Positions 16,615 to 26,106 are shown, counted from the first letter of the stretch. The stretch is DNA of 64,000 nt from Burkholderiaceae bacterium (GCA_031291325.1 JARLJG010000066.1:28208-92207); one strand, 5' to 3'. Notes: generated by a model not told the origin, from the letters alone. Numbers and translations are program-made.

Positions 16615-17772
16615 ATGGCCGAAGATAGCGACCTTGAACGTACCGAACCGCCCTCAGCGCGCCGCATAGAGCAGGCGCGCGAGGATGGCGACGTTCCCCG
16701 ATCGCGCGAATTGTCGACTTGCACCGTTTTGATGGCTGCCGCGTTAGGCATCTGGTTCATGGGCGGTGCAGTCACTCGTCAAATGGAGAGCATGCTGGTA
16801 TCCGTTCTGGCATTGGATCGGGCATCGATCTACGACCCGAACCTGCTCATCATGCGCATCGGCGGCAACATTGGCCAACTTTTATTGGTATTTGCGCCGT
16901 TCGCGGGGTTGCTGATGTTGGCTGCATTGGCGTCGCCGCTGCTGATCGGCGGATGGCTTTTCAGCGTCACTGCCTTGCAACCCAATTTCGGCAAGTTGAA
17001 CCCCATTTCCGGGCTGGGCAACATGCTTTCGGTGCGCGCCTTGGTAGAGTTGTTCAAGGCGATCGGTAAAGCGACCCTGGTTGGAACCGTGGCTTGGATG
17101 GTCATGTCGCACCAGATCGACGCCATGCTGGGTTTGACTGCCGAACCGCTGAAAACCGGCAGCGATCACGTCGCGCACCTGTTGCTGACCAGCTTCATCG
17201 GCATCGTCAGCAGCCTGGTGCTCATCGCGATGATCGACGCCCCTTATCAGATGTGGCAATACGCAAACAAATTGAAAATGACGCGCCAGGAATTGCGCCA
17301 GGAATCCAAGGAATCCGACGGTAATCCTGAAATCAAGGCGAGGATACGCAATTTGCAGCGCGAGATGGCGCGTCGCAGGATGATGGCAGCAGTGCCCAAG
17401 GCCGACGTGGTGGTCACCAACCCGACCCATTACGCGGTGGCGTTGCAGTATGCAGACGGTAGCCGAGGCGCGCCGCGCGTGGTCGCCAAAGGCGCCGATG
17501 CGGTGGCGGCGCGCATCCGCGAACTGGCTGCGGAGCATAACGTGCCCTTGCTGGAAGCGCCGGCTTTGGCGCGCGCGCTGCATAAGCACACCGAATTGGG
17601 CGAGGAAATTCCGCAGGCGCTGTATACGGCGGTGGCCGAAGTGCTGGCCTACGTATTTCAATTGCGCGCCTATAACAAACAAGGCGGCAAGCGTCCCGAA
17701 TTGCCGGCAGAACTCGACGTCCCGCCGGAACTCGATCCGCAGAATGCGGCGCCAGCCGGACCGGCGTCATGA
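16615..17772 (+). CDS. flhB: Flagellar export switch protein FlhB
   Basis: FlhB is the export-gate component that switches secretion from rod/hook to filament substrates. In the 385-residue protein four membrane segments are followed by a cytoplasmic domain with the self-cleaving NPTH motif at residues 269-272 (VVTNPTHYAVAL). A Pro-rich tail ends it. A cytoplasmic-only FlhB homologue (FhlB) is encoded at 51938. It heads the flhB-flhA-flhF-flhG-fliA run. Confidence 0.96.
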   Translation: MAEDSDLERTEPPSARRIEQAREDGDVPRSRELSTCTVLMAAALGIWFMGGAVTRQMESMLVSVLALDRASIYDPNLLIMRIGGNIGQLLLVFAPFAGLLMLAALASPLLIGGWLFSVTALQPNFGKLNPISGLGNMLSVRALVELFKAIGKATLVGTVAWMVMSHQIDAMLGLTAEPLKTGSDHVAHLLLTSFIGIVSSLVLIAMIDAPYQMWQYANKLKMTRQELRQESKESDGNPEIKARIRNLQREMARRRMMAAVPKADVVVTNPTHYAVALQYADGSRGAPRVVAKGADAVAARIRELAAEHNVPLLEAPALARALHKHTELGEEIPQALYTAVAEVLAYVFQLRAYNKQGGKRPELPAELDVPPELDPQNAAPAGPAS

Positions 17773-17794
17773 AGAATAATGGATAGCGCGAAGC

Positions 17795-19876
17795 ATGGAT
17801 AGTTTGAAATTACCCTTATGGATGACCGGCGCAGGCTCGCGGGCCTTCGCCGCGCCAGTGATTATCATCATGATGCTGTCGATGATGATCTTGCCGTTGC
17901 CGGCCTTTGCGCTCGACATTTTCTTCAGTTTCAATATTGCCTTGTCGGTGATCGTGCTGCTGACCAGCCTGTACACCGTCAAGCCGCTCGATTTCATGGT
18001 GTTTCCGACGGTGCTGTTGGTGAGCACCATGTTGCGCCTGTCGCTTAACGTGGCATCGACTCGCGTGGTGCTGACCGAAGGCCATACCGGCCCGGACGCA
18101 GCCGGCAAAGTGATCGAAGCCTTTGGCCACTTCTTGATCGGCGGCAACTATGCGGTGGGTATCATCGTGTTCATCATCCTGACCATCATCAATTTCACCG
18201 TGGTGACCAAGGGCGCCGGACGTATCGCCGAAGTCGGCGCGCGCTTTGCGTTGGATGCGATGCCCGGCAAGCAAATGGCGATCGACGCCGACTTGAACGC
18301 CGGCTTGATCGGCGAGCAGGACGCCCGCAAGCGGCGCAAGGAAGTCGGCCAGGAAGCAGAATTCTATGGAGCAATGGACGGCGCCAGCAAATATGTGCGC
18401 GGCGACGCGATCGCCGGCATCATCGTCACCGTCATCAATATTGTCGGCGGCTTGATCGTCGGCATGGTTCAGCACGATCTCGATTTCGCGGTCGCCATCA
18501 AGAGCTACACGCTGTTGGCGATCGGCGACGGCTTGGTGGCGCAAATTCCTTCCCTGATAATTTCGACGGCAGCCGGCGTGGTGGTGTCGCGCGTGGCCAG
18601 CGACCAGGACATCGGCGGCCAGTTGGTCGGCCAGTTGTTTGCCAAGCCGCAGGTGATGTACATCACCGCGGCGATCATCGGCGGCATGGGCATCATTCCC
18701 GGCATGCCGCACGTGGCATTCTTGTTTCTCGCCGTGTTGCTGGCGACGATGGCATTCGTGGTGACGCAAAAGGCCAAGGCGGCGGCTGCCGTGCCGCCAC
18801 CGCCGCCGCCGCCGACGGCTGCACCGGAAGAGGAGGCAACCTGGCAAGACATCGTGCCGGTCGATACCTTGGGATTGGAAGTCGGATATCGCTTGATTCC
18901 GTTGGTGGACAAGACGCAAAGCGGCGAGCTGCTGCGCAGAATCAAGGGCATCCGCAAGAAATTCGCGCAGGAAGTCGGGTTCCTGGCGCCGCCGGTGCAT
19001 ATCCGCGATAACCTTGAACTGAAGCCGTCTGCCTATCGCATCACCCTCAAAGGCGTCGAAGTGGGCGCCGGCGAGGCGCATGCCGGGCAATTCCTGGCGA
19101 TCAATCCGGGCATGGTCAGCGGGCCCTTGCCCGGCCCGGTCACCAGCGACCCGGCCTTCGGTTTGCCGGCCACCTGGATCGACGCCGGCATGCGCGAACA
19201 GGCGCAAACGATGGGATACACCGTGGTCGATGCCGGCACCGTGGTGGCAACCCATCTCAATCATTTGATTACGACCCATGCGGCGGAATTGCTGGGACGC
19301 CAGGAAGTGCAGCAATTGCTCGACCACCTGGCCAAGGAATCGCCGAAATTGCTGGAAGACCTGGTACCGAAGACGATTTCGCTGGCAACCCTGCAAAAAG
19401 TGCTGCAAAACCTGTTGACCGAAGGGGTGCATATCCGCGATATGCGCAGCATCATCGAGACCATTGCCGAACATGCGGCCACCGTGCGCGACGCCAACGA
19501 ACTGACCGCGCTGGTGCGCGTGGCGTTGGGACGCGCGATCGTCCAGCAAATCTTCCCGTCCACCAATGAATTGTCGGTCATGACGCTCGACAATCGCCTG
19601 GAGCGCCTGCTGCTGCAAGCCTTGCAGACCAGCGGCCCGGACGGGACCGGAATCGAGCCTGGCCTGGCCGACACGATCGCCGTGCAGGCCGAGCAGGCGA
19701 CGCGTCATCAAGAGCAGATGGGCTTGACACCGGTGCTGCTGGTGCCGGCCCCGCTGCGCGCGTTGCTGGCGCGCTTCCTGCGGCGCGCGCTGCCGCAGCT
19801 CAAAGTGCTTTCGCAAGCCGAATTACCCGAATCGAAAACGATTAAAGTTACCCGCCTGGTTGGAGGTCAAGCATGA
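17795..19876 (+). CDS. flhA: Flagellar export gate protein FlhA
   Basis: FlhA forms the nonameric ring and proton-coupled gate of the flagellar type III exporter. The 693-residue protein has about eight membrane segments, the FHIPEP-family signature region around NFTVVTKGAGRIAEVGARF and ALDAMPGKQMAIDADLNAG. A proline-rich linker (PPPPPPPPTAAPEEE) leads to the large cytoplasmic substrate-docking domain. Its end overlaps flhF by 4 bp (ATGA), showing translational coupling. A 666-codon antisense ORF over it is a shadow. Confidence 0.97.
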   Translation: MDSLKLPLWMTGAGSRAFAAPVIIIMMLSMMILPLPAFALDIFFSFNIALSVIVLLTSLYTVKPLDFMVFPTVLLVSTMLRLSLNVASTRVVLTEGHTGPDAAGKVIEAFGHFLIGGNYAVGIIVFIILTIINFTVVTKGAGRIAEVGARFALDAMPGKQMAIDADLNAGLIGEQDARKRRKEVGQEAEFYGAMDGASKYVRGDAIAGIIVTVINIVGGLIVGMVQHDLDFAVAIKSYTLLAIGDGLVAQIPSLIISTAAGVVVSRVASDQDIGGQLVGQLFAKPQVMYITAAIIGGMGIIPGMPHVAFLFLAVLLATMAFVVTQKAKAAAAVPPPPPPPTAAPEEEATWQDIVPVDTLGLEVGYRLIPLVDKTQSGELLRRIKGIRKKFAQEVGFLAPPVHIRDNLELKPSAYRITLKGVEVGAGEAHAGQFLAINPGMVSGPLPGPVTSDPAFGLPATWIDAGMREQAQTMGYTVVDAGTVVATHLNHLITTHAAELLGRQEVQQLLDHLAKESPKLLEDLVPKTISLATLQKVLQNLLTEGVHIRDMRSIIETIAEHAATVRDANELTALVRVALGRAIVQQIFPSTNELSVMTLDNRLERLLLQALQTSGPDGTGIEPGLADTIAVQAEQATRHQEQMGLTPVLLVPAPLRALLARFLRRALPQLKVLSQAELPESKTIKVTRLVGGQA

Positions 19877-21153
19877 ATGTCCAGAAGTTTACAGCAAATA
19901 CATCGCGTGAAGCGTGGCGTCAAGTACGCGATACGCTTGGCGCCGATGCCGTGATTCTGTCGAATCGAACCGTCAACGGCGTGGTTGAGATCCTGGCCCT
20001 GGCGGGCGAGGATATCGCCTCGCTGGCAACGCCCAAGCAAGAGAAAGAGACGCGCCCGGAACCGCCGATTGCCGTGGGCAATGCGCACAATCGCAGACTC
20101 GACAGCGATCAGGCGGCCAGCCTGGCCAGCGCGATGGAGGCGGCGCGGCAGGCGGCGCTGCCGGATGCGGCAAGCGCCACCGAGTTGAACGAGGTGATGT
20201 CCGAGATTCGCTCGATGCGCAGCATGCTGGAAGGGCAATTGGCCGAAATCGCCTGGGGCGGGGCGCAGCAAAAACGCAATCCGGTCATGACGCAGGCGTT
20301 GAAGGAGATGCTGGCGGCGGGTTTCAGCGCAACCCTGGCACGCTACCTGGTCGAAAAGCTTCCTGCCGGCATCAGCGCGGAAGGCGGACTAGCCTGGATC
20401 AAGACCATCCTGGCACGCAATCTGGCGACGGTGAACAATGAAAGCGAAATCCTGGAAAAGGGCGGGGTCTATGCACTGGTCGGGCCGACCGGAGTCGGCA
20501 AGACCACGACTACCGCAAAACTGGCGGCGCGCTGCGTGATGCGGCACGGCCCCGGCAAGCTGGCATTGATCACGACCGACGGCTATCGTATCGGCGGCTA
20601 CGAGCAATTGCGCATCTACGGCAAGATTTTGGGAGTGATGGTGCATTCGGTCAAGGACGAAGCCGACCTGCGCATCGCACTGGACGAACTCAAGAGCAAA
20701 CATACCGTGCTCATCGATACGGTCGGCATGAGCCAGCGCGACAAAATGGTGGCCGAACAAGTGTCGATGCTGTCCGGTTCCGGCACCAAGGTGAAGCGCC
20801 TGTTGTGTCTGGCGGCGACGTCGACCGGCGAAACGCTCAATGAAGTGGTGCGCTCGTATCAGGGCGATGGCCTGGCCGGCGTCATCATGACGAAACTGGA
20901 CGAGGCCGCGACCATCGGCAGTGCACTGGACGTTGTCATTCGACAGAAATTGAATTTATACTATGTTGCAAATGGGCAACGAGTACCGGAAGATTTGCAT
21001 GTGGCCAACCAGCAATACCTGGTCGACCGCGCATTCAAATTAAAGAGGGAAACTGCGCCTTTTCAATACAACGATGACGAATTGCCCTTGGTGGTCGCCA
21101 ATACGGCGCGTAATATGAACGATAAGAATCTGCGCGGGGTGCTTCTTGGCTAG
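19873..21153 (+). CDS. flhF: Flagellar SRP-type GTPase FlhF
   Basis: FlhF places flagella, usually at the pole. The 426-residue protein has a variable N-terminal region (MNVQKFTANTSREAWRQVRDTLG), a helical middle part and an SRP-type GTPase domain. G1 is VGPTGVGKTTTTAKLAAR (from about residue 203), followed by TDGYRIGGYEQLRIYG, IDTVGMSQRD and MTKLDEAATIG. All GTPase motifs look intact. Its regulator FlhG is encoded immediately downstream with an 8-bp overlap. FlhF here suggests controlled, possibly polar, placement. Confidence 0.95.
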   Translation: MNVQKFTANTSREAWRQVRDTLGADAVILSNRTVNGVVEILALAGEDIASLATPKQEKETRPEPPIAVGNAHNRRLDSDQAASLASAMEAARQAALPDAASATELNEVMSEIRSMRSMLEGQLAEIAWGGAQQKRNPVMTQALKEMLAAGFSATLARYLVEKLPAGISAEGGLAWIKTILARNLATVNNESEILEKGGVYALVGPTGVGKTTTTAKLAARCVMRHGPGKLALITTDGYRIGGYEQLRIYGKILGVMVHSVKDEADLRIALDELKSKHTVLIDTVGMSQRDKMVAEQVSMLSGSGTKVKRLLCLAATSTGETLNEVVRSYQGDGLAGVIMTKLDEAATIGSALDVVIRQKLNLYYVANGQRVPEDLHVANQQYLVDRAFKLKRETAPFQYNDDELPLVVANTARNMNDKNLRGVLLG

Positions 21154-21988
21154 TTTCGACTTCGACCAGGCGGAGGGTTTGCGGCGCATGCTGGCCGGGC
21201 CCAAGCCGCGCGTCTTCACTTTTTTATCGGCCACGCCGGACGATGAAAAAAGCGCGATGCTGTCCAATCTTGGCGCGTCCTTGGTGCGGGCCGGCAATCA
21301 TGTGACATTGGTCGATGCGCGCTCCGGCTCGCACGGTATCTGCGCGCGGCTGGAACTGCCGCACGCGGGCACGCTGCTCGACGTGGCTTGCCAGCAGCGT
21401 GCGTTAAGCGACGTGATTCATCCAATGCCGCAAGGGTTCAGTGTTGCCATGTTGACGCGCGGCGGTCGGCGCGATGCCGAAGAATTGGCCGAAGCAGCAA
21501 AAGCGCGGCGTCTTGCCAACATCTTTGATTTGATGGCGCGCCAAGCTGATATCCTATTGGTCGACGGCGAGTTGGACGCCGCCGATGCGTTGCCGCTTGC
21601 GTCGCTGGTCAACGGCGAAATCGTGGTGCAGGTCTCGACCGGCGCCAGTTCGATCAAGGCCGCATATTCGATCGTGAAACGGCTCAACGCGCAACTGGGG
21701 CGTCGCCCATTTGGCATACTTGTGACCGGAGCAACTGACCAGGAGGCGCAAGTAGTGTACGATAATATGGCTAAGGCATCGAATCGCTATTTGGCCGTGC
21801 AATTGAACTGGCTCGGTTCGGTGCCGGAAGACGAACATGTCAGACGTGCCGCCCGCCTGGGGCGGTCGGTGGTGGATGCCTTTCCTTTGGCGGGAGCGTC
21901 GGTTGCGTTCCGACGCCTCGCCGGGCGGGTGGCTGGTCCTGAAGTGATGCTTGGAATGGGTGCCATGCATGCCGTCGGTGCTAACTAG
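21146..21988 (+). CDS. flhG: FlhG/FleN-like MinD-family protein with degenerate P-loop
   Basis: FlhG counts flagella and stimulates FlhF. The 280-residue protein starts at TTG, overlapping flhF, and shows the FlhF-activating motif DQAEGLRRML at the N-terminus. The expected deviant Walker A (KGGxGKT/S) reads SATPDDEKSAM instead. The signature lysine and glycines are lost, though a lysine remains before Ser. The later motifs are also altered (LVDARSGSHG, ILLVDGELDA). ATP-driven dimerisation is therefore doubtful, while FlhF activation may persist (inference). Identity follows from fold pattern and gene order. Confidence 0.85.
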   Translation: MASFDFDQAEGLRRMLAGPKPRVFTFLSATPDDEKSAMLSNLGASLVRAGNHVTLVDARSGSHGICARLELPHAGTLLDVACQQRALSDVIHPMPQGFSVAMLTRGGRRDAEELAEAAKARRLANIFDLMARQADILLVDGELDAADALPLASLVNGEIVVQVSTGASSIKAAYSIVKRLNAQLGRRPFGILVTGATDQEAQVVYDNMAKASNRYLAVQLNWLGSVPEDEHVRRAARLGRSVVDAFPLAGASVAFRRLAGRVAGPEVMLGMGAMHAVGAN

Positions 21989-22000
21989 GTGATTTGATTT

Positions 22001-22738
22001 ATGTATACCGCAGAAGGGAAGGCCGACAAGAACCAATTGCTGGTGGAGCATGCTCCGCTGGTCAAGCGCCTTGCCCATCAATTGAAGGCCAAATTGCCAC
22101 CCAGCGTCGAAGTGGACGATTTGATCCAGGCCGGGATGATCGGCCTGCTGGACGCGGTCAGCCGCTACGAAGAGACGCACGGCGCGCAATTTGAAACCTA
22201 CGCGGTGCAGCGCATACGCGGCGCCATGCTCGACGAGTTGCGCAGCAGCGATTGGCTGCCGCGCAGCATGCGGCAAAATATGCGCAAGATCGAAACGGCG
22301 ATGAGCGCGTTACAGCAAAAGCTGGGACGCCCGCCGAACGAAAGCGAAGTGGCCAAGCAACTCAAATTGTCGCTGGCCGACTACCAGGATTTGCTGACCG
22401 ACGGCGGCGGGCACCAACTGGTGTATTACGAAGATTTCCACGATGGCGACGGCAACGGCAATGAACACTTTCTCGACCGCTATTGCGCCGACGAGGGCGA
22501 AGATCCGCTGCAAACCCTGATGAATACCGGCTTTCGGGCCGCCTTGGTCGAAGCGATCAACACCTTGCCTGAGCGAGAAAAGATTTTGATGGGCCTCTAC
22601 TACGAACAGGAAATGAACTTGAAGGAGATCGGCGCCGTGATGGGGGTCTCCGAATCGCGCGTCTGCCAGTTGCATAGCCAGGCCATCGCGCGGCTGCGTT
22701 CAACCCTCAGGGAAAAAGCGTGGACTGGGGTAGCGTAG
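22001..22738 (+). CDS. fliA: Flagellar sigma factor FliA (sigma-28)
   Basis: FliA directs RNA polymerase to late flagellar and chemotaxis promoters. The 245-residue protein has region 2 (VDDLIQAGMIGLLDAVSRYE, FETYAVQRIRGAMLDELR), region 3 with the FliA-typical WLPRSMRQ, and region 4 helix-turn-helix (NLKEIGAVMGVSESRVCQLHSQAI). Six promoters with its consensus are seen in this window, two of them upstream of flhDC. Its inhibitor FlgM is encoded at 26585. The end overlaps motC by 19 bp. Confidence 0.97.
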   Translation: MYTAEGKADKNQLLVEHAPLVKRLAHQLKAKLPPSVEVDDLIQAGMIGLLDAVSRYEETHGAQFETYAVQRIRGAMLDELRSSDWLPRSMRQNMRKIETAMSALQQKLGRPPNESEVAKQLKLSLADYQDLLTDGGGHQLVYYEDFHDGDGNGNEHFLDRYCADEGEDPLQTLMNTGFRAALVEAINTLPEREKILMGLYYEQEMNLKEIGAVMGVSESRVCQLHSQAIARLRSTLREKAWTGVA

Positions 22739-23454
22739 CGGGGCTGCTCCTTGCGCTGGCCGGCATTGTTGTCGGTCAGGCCTTGGAAGGCGGCGAGTTG
22801 AGCTCGCTGATTCAACCCGCCGCTTTTATCATTGTGGTCGTCGGGACGCTGGGCGCGGTGCTCTTGCAAAGCGGGTTGTCGCTATTCCTGCGCGGCGTGC
22901 GCATGGGATTATGGGTTTTCCTGCCGCCGTCTGACCGCCTGCGCGACATCAAGCGCGATGTCGTCAGTTGGAGCGTGACAGCGCGCCGCGAAGGCTTGCT
23001 CAGCCTGGAGCGTCAGCTGGATTCCGTGCGCGACCCCTATGTTGCCAAGGGCTTGCGTCTGATCGTCGACGGCGTCGACCCGTTCAAGTTGCGCGAAATC
23101 CTGGATGTCGAAATATCCGACTTTGAAAGCCGGCAGCGCCTGGCGGTGAAAGTGTGGGAGTCGGCCGGCGGTTATTCCCCGACGGTGGGGATCTTGGGCG
23201 CCGTCCTGGGCTTGATCCATGTGATGGAAAATTTGTCCGACCCGAGCCGGCTGGGCAGCGGGATCGCAGTTGCATTCGTCGCCACCATTTACGGTGTCGG
23301 CTTGGCAAATCTGGTGTTTTTGCCGATCGGAGCCAAGCTCCGATCGATGGTGAACCGTGAAATTGTGAAACGCGAGATGATCGCCGACGTGTTTTGCGCC
23401 ATTGCGACCGGCGAGAATCCGCGCATCATCGAAGAACGCATGACGACTTATTGA
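22720..23454 (+). CDS. motC: Second stator protein MotC (MotA family)
   Basis: A 244-residue MotA-family protein of the shorter PomA/MotC type. It starts at GTG inside the end of fliA (MDWGSVAGLLLALAGIVVGQ). The long loop has RREGLLSLERQL, and the last two helices lie around YSPTVGILGAVLGLIHVM and IAVAFVATIYGVGLANLVFLPIG. It should pair with MotD, whose gene now lies 1.87 kb downstream beyond an inserted nuclease gene. With MotAB it gives two stator sets. Confidence 0.93.
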   Translation: MDWGSVAGLLLALAGIVVGQALEGGELSSLIQPAAFIIVVVGTLGAVLLQSGLSLFLRGVRMGLWVFLPPSDRLRDIKRDVVSWSVTARREGLLSLERQLDSVRDPYVAKGLRLIVDGVDPFKLREILDVEISDFESRQRLAVKVWESAGGYSPTVGILGAVLGLIHVMENLSDPSRLGSGIAVAFVATIYGVGLANLVFLPIGAKLRSMVNREIVKREMIADVFCAIATGENPRIIEERMTTY

Positions 23455-23532
23455 CCGGCAGGCGGCGGCCACGGTTTTTGGATGGTTGTTTCCGACTGAT
23501 GTCCGACATTCCGACGACAAGAGAACGCACGA

Positions 23533-25275
23533 ATGATTACACAATTGACCCTGCGAAATTTTAAGAGTGTTGGCGAACAGGTCTATGATTTTACTCAGTT
23601 CGACCTATTGGTTGGCCGAAACAACAGCGGCAAGAGCACAGTCCTGCAGTCGCTGGCAATCTGGCAATTTTGTGTGGACGAATTTCATCGATCAAAACGT
23701 AGTGGTTCCAAAGGAATCCAAGTTGTGTTACCAAATTTCACGGCATTGCCGGTTCCGGAATTCAACTTGCTTTGGAAAGACAGAACGGATCGTCACTGGC
23801 CTGTGGTCAATGGTGCCAAGAAGCAGGAATATATTCTAATTAGTATTAACGTGGTGTGGCGGCGAGAGTCCGGCGAGACTGATTCGTTTGGGGTTGAACT
23901 ACGCTATCACTCGCCGCAAACCATTTATGCCATTCCCAGCGATGGATGGGCGAAGTTTCGTGAATGTGAAAAACAGGATGACTTACCGAGAATTGCTTAT
24001 GTGCCGCCATTTTCTGGATTGGAACCTACGGAGAAGTGGTTAGATATTTCCCCGATCCGGCAGCAAGTGGGTAAAAGTCAACCTGGTAGCGTACTGCGCA
24101 ATTTGCTGTTATGGGTATGTCCTTCGCCAGTTCGTGGAAAGGATGGACGGATAAGTAAAGGATATACTCCGCCAGCTGATTGGAAAGAGTTGGCTGACAT
24201 TATTGAGCGTTGGTTTTCGGTTACGATTCACGAGCCGAAATATGAATCGGCCAAGGATGTCTACATCACCGTAGAGTACCATCACAGGGACAAGGACTAT
24301 GACATTATTTCAGCGGGGAGCGGCTTTCATCAAACATTGACCCTGCTGGCATTTTTGTATGGCTATAAGCCCACAACTATATTGTTGGATGAGCCGGACG
24401 CACACCTCCATGTAAATTTGCAACGCGAAATTCTGGATTACTTCAAGAAGAAGTCTCTTGAGCGGAACATTCAGTTTCTGATTGCTACGCACGCAGAGGA
24501 ATTCGCGCGCGGTGTCGATGCCAGCCAGATCGTGTCCTTGTTAGGCCAAGTACCAAAACGCATTCAGTCTTCCCCCGATGTACTTAGGGCAATGGCTGAC
24601 GTTTCCAACGAGGAGATTACGCGGCTAATGGCGTCGCCTTATATTCTTTACGTTGAGGGCGAGGACGACGAGCGCATTTTGCGTGCTTGGGCAGAGCAAT
24701 GCAACGCACAGGTCGCGTTGGACAAGTTTTGCTTCAAAACAATGGGTGGCGGCAACAAGAAGGATATGAAGGATAGGGCTGACGGACACTTCGGGGGATT
24801 GCAACAGATCATACCAAAAGTATCGAGATTGATACTTTTCGACTACGATGGCGACGCAGCGTGGCATCCTTCAGTTGACAACCCAGCCGTGGCCGAGTGG
24901 ACACGCAAGAATATTGAAAACTATCTGCTTGTGCCCGATGCATGGAAAAGAGCGGCGGCACGGAAATTGCTTTGTGGTGAGGACGATCTGTTTGCGGTGC
25001 AGGTTCTTCGCATGATCGATGAGTTTTTTATCGGAGAGAACTTAACTTTGCCGCCAGGGAAAACTTGGCGGAATGTAACGGCGAATGTATTCAGCGTTGT
25101 AGATGGTAAGCGGATTTTATTCTCAGGTGACAATTCATTATTCCAACAACTACAAAGTGGAAATCCGTCAGTTAAGCTTATTCGTAATGAGATCGCAATG
25201 AGCATGATTGCGGATGAAATTCATGAGGATGTGCATAAGTTCATTGGCAAGGTGATTGCGTTGGTAGGGAGTTAG
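23533..25275 (+). CDS. OLD-family-like AAA ATPase with TOPRIM nuclease domain, inserted between motC and motD
   Basis: A 580-residue protein with an N-terminal ABC/SMC-type ATPase: Walker A GRNNSGKST at residues 28-36, a signature-like SAGSGFHQTLTL and Walker B ILLDEPDAHLH near residue 284, followed by IATHAEEFARG. A C-terminal TOPRIM domain follows with VEGEDDERIL near residue 372 and LFDYDGD near 436. OLD-family nucleases cut DNA and often act in phage defence; GajA of Gabija has this layout, but no GajB-like helicase gene follows, so this would be a stand-alone type. Base composition is lower in GC than the neighbours (sampled 60-bp lines 38% and 47% against 60% in motC). It interrupts an otherwise standard motC-motD pair, a sign of transfer. 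Confidence 0.85.
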   Translation: MITQLTLRNFKSVGEQVYDFTQFDLLVGRNNSGKSTVLQSLAIWQFCVDEFHRSKRSGSKGIQVVLPNFTALPVPEFNLLWKDRTDRHWPVVNGAKKQEYILISINVVWRRESGETDSFGVELRYHSPQTIYAIPSDGWAKFRECEKQDDLPRIAYVPPFSGLEPTEKWLDISPIRQQVGKSQPGSVLRNLLLWVCPSPVRGKDGRISKGYTPPADWKELADIIERWFSVTIHEPKYESAKDVYITVEYHHRDKDYDIISAGSGFHQTLTLLAFLYGYKPTTILLDEPDAHLHVNLQREILDYFKKKSLERNIQFLIATHAEEFARGVDASQIVSLLGQVPKRIQSSPDVLRAMADVSNEEITRLMASPYILYVEGEDDERILRAWAEQCNAQVALDKFCFKTMGGGNKKDMKDRADGHFGGLQQIIPKVSRLILFDYDGDAAWHPSVDNPAVAEWTRKNIENYLLVPDAWKRAAARKLLCGEDDLFAVQVLRMIDEFFIGENLTLPPGKTWRNVTANVFSVVDGKRILFSGDNSLFQQLQSGNPSVKLIRNEIAMSMIADEIHEDVHKFIGKVIALVGS

Positions 25276-25319
25276 TAACTAACCTTTCCTAGATACAGGT
25301 ATTTCGCTGGCAGACGAAT

Positions 25320-26099
25320 ATGGCAAGAAGAAAAAGCGAAGAAGAACACGATAACCACGAACGATGGATGGTGTCGTACGCCGATTTCATCACCTTGCTG
25401 TTCGCTTTTTTCGTTGTCATGTACGCGATTTCCTCGGTCAACACCGGAAAATATCGGGTCTTGTCGGATGCTCTAGGCAGCGCTTTTGGTCGGGCGCCGG
25501 TCCTGTTGACCAACAACTCGAAAATGGGACTCGTGATCGGCGGGCAGCAGAAATCGTTCGTGAACCAGAAGCGCGAAAATGCGGTGCGGCGCGAGAAAGA
25601 GCAACTCACCGATATGGCTCGTGACATACAAAGGGCGCTCGCGCCGCTGGTCAAACAGGGCAAGGTGCATGTCACGCAGAGCAGTCGCGGCATCAATGTC
25701 GAGATCAACGCCAGCGTATTGTTTGCCACTGGCGAAGCCAAGTTGACCAACGACTCCGGGCAGGCGCTGCGTGCGGTGGCGACCGTGCTGAAAAATGACA
25801 AGCATGCGTTGCAAGTGGAAGGCTACACCGACAACGTGCCGATCGCCACGCCGTTTTTTGCGTCCAATTGGGAACTCTCGGCGGCGCGTGCCAGCGCGGT
25901 GGTCAGGCTATTGGTCGATGCCGGAATCGACGCCGGGCGATTGACTGCAGTCGGGCATGGGGCCAACGATCCGGTCGGGCCGAACGACACGCCGGAAGGA
26001 CGTTCGCGCAATCGGCGCGTCGAAGTGATGATTTTGTCCGGCGTGCCCGATGCAGCCAAGGAAGTGCCGGTCCCGGTGGATGCCGCCAAGAATCCTTGA
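25320..26099 (+). CDS. motD: Second stator protein MotD (MotB family)
   Basis: A 259-residue MotB-family protein. The single membrane helix follows SYADFITLLFAFFVVMYAISS, placing the proton-accepting aspartate at residue 22. A C-terminal OmpA-like domain (EGYTDNVPI, NWELSAARASAVVRLL, SRNRRVEVMIL) would bind peptidoglycan. It is shorter and lacks the charged, Gly-rich start of MotB. The partner is MotC. The gene ends 7 bp from the convergent flgN stop codon, and no terminator is visible between them. Confidence 0.93.
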   Translation: MARRKSEEEHDNHERWMVSYADFITLLFAFFVVMYAISSVNTGKYRVLSDALGSAFGRAPVLLTNNSKMGLVIGGQQKSFVNQKRENAVRREKEQLTDMARDIQRALAPLVKQGKVHVTQSSRGINVEINASVLFATGEAKLTNDSGQALRAVATVLKNDKHALQVEGYTDNVPIATPFFASNWELSAARASAVVRLLVDAGIDAGRLTAVGHGANDPVGPNDTPEGRSRNRRVEVMILSGVPDAAKEVPVPVDAAKNP

Positions 26100-26106
26100 G
26101 TTCAGC

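Noticed and set aside
17816-19816. 666-codon ORF antisense to flhA
   Set aside because: It is entirely opposite a complete FlhA, His/Gln/Arg-rich and without motifs.
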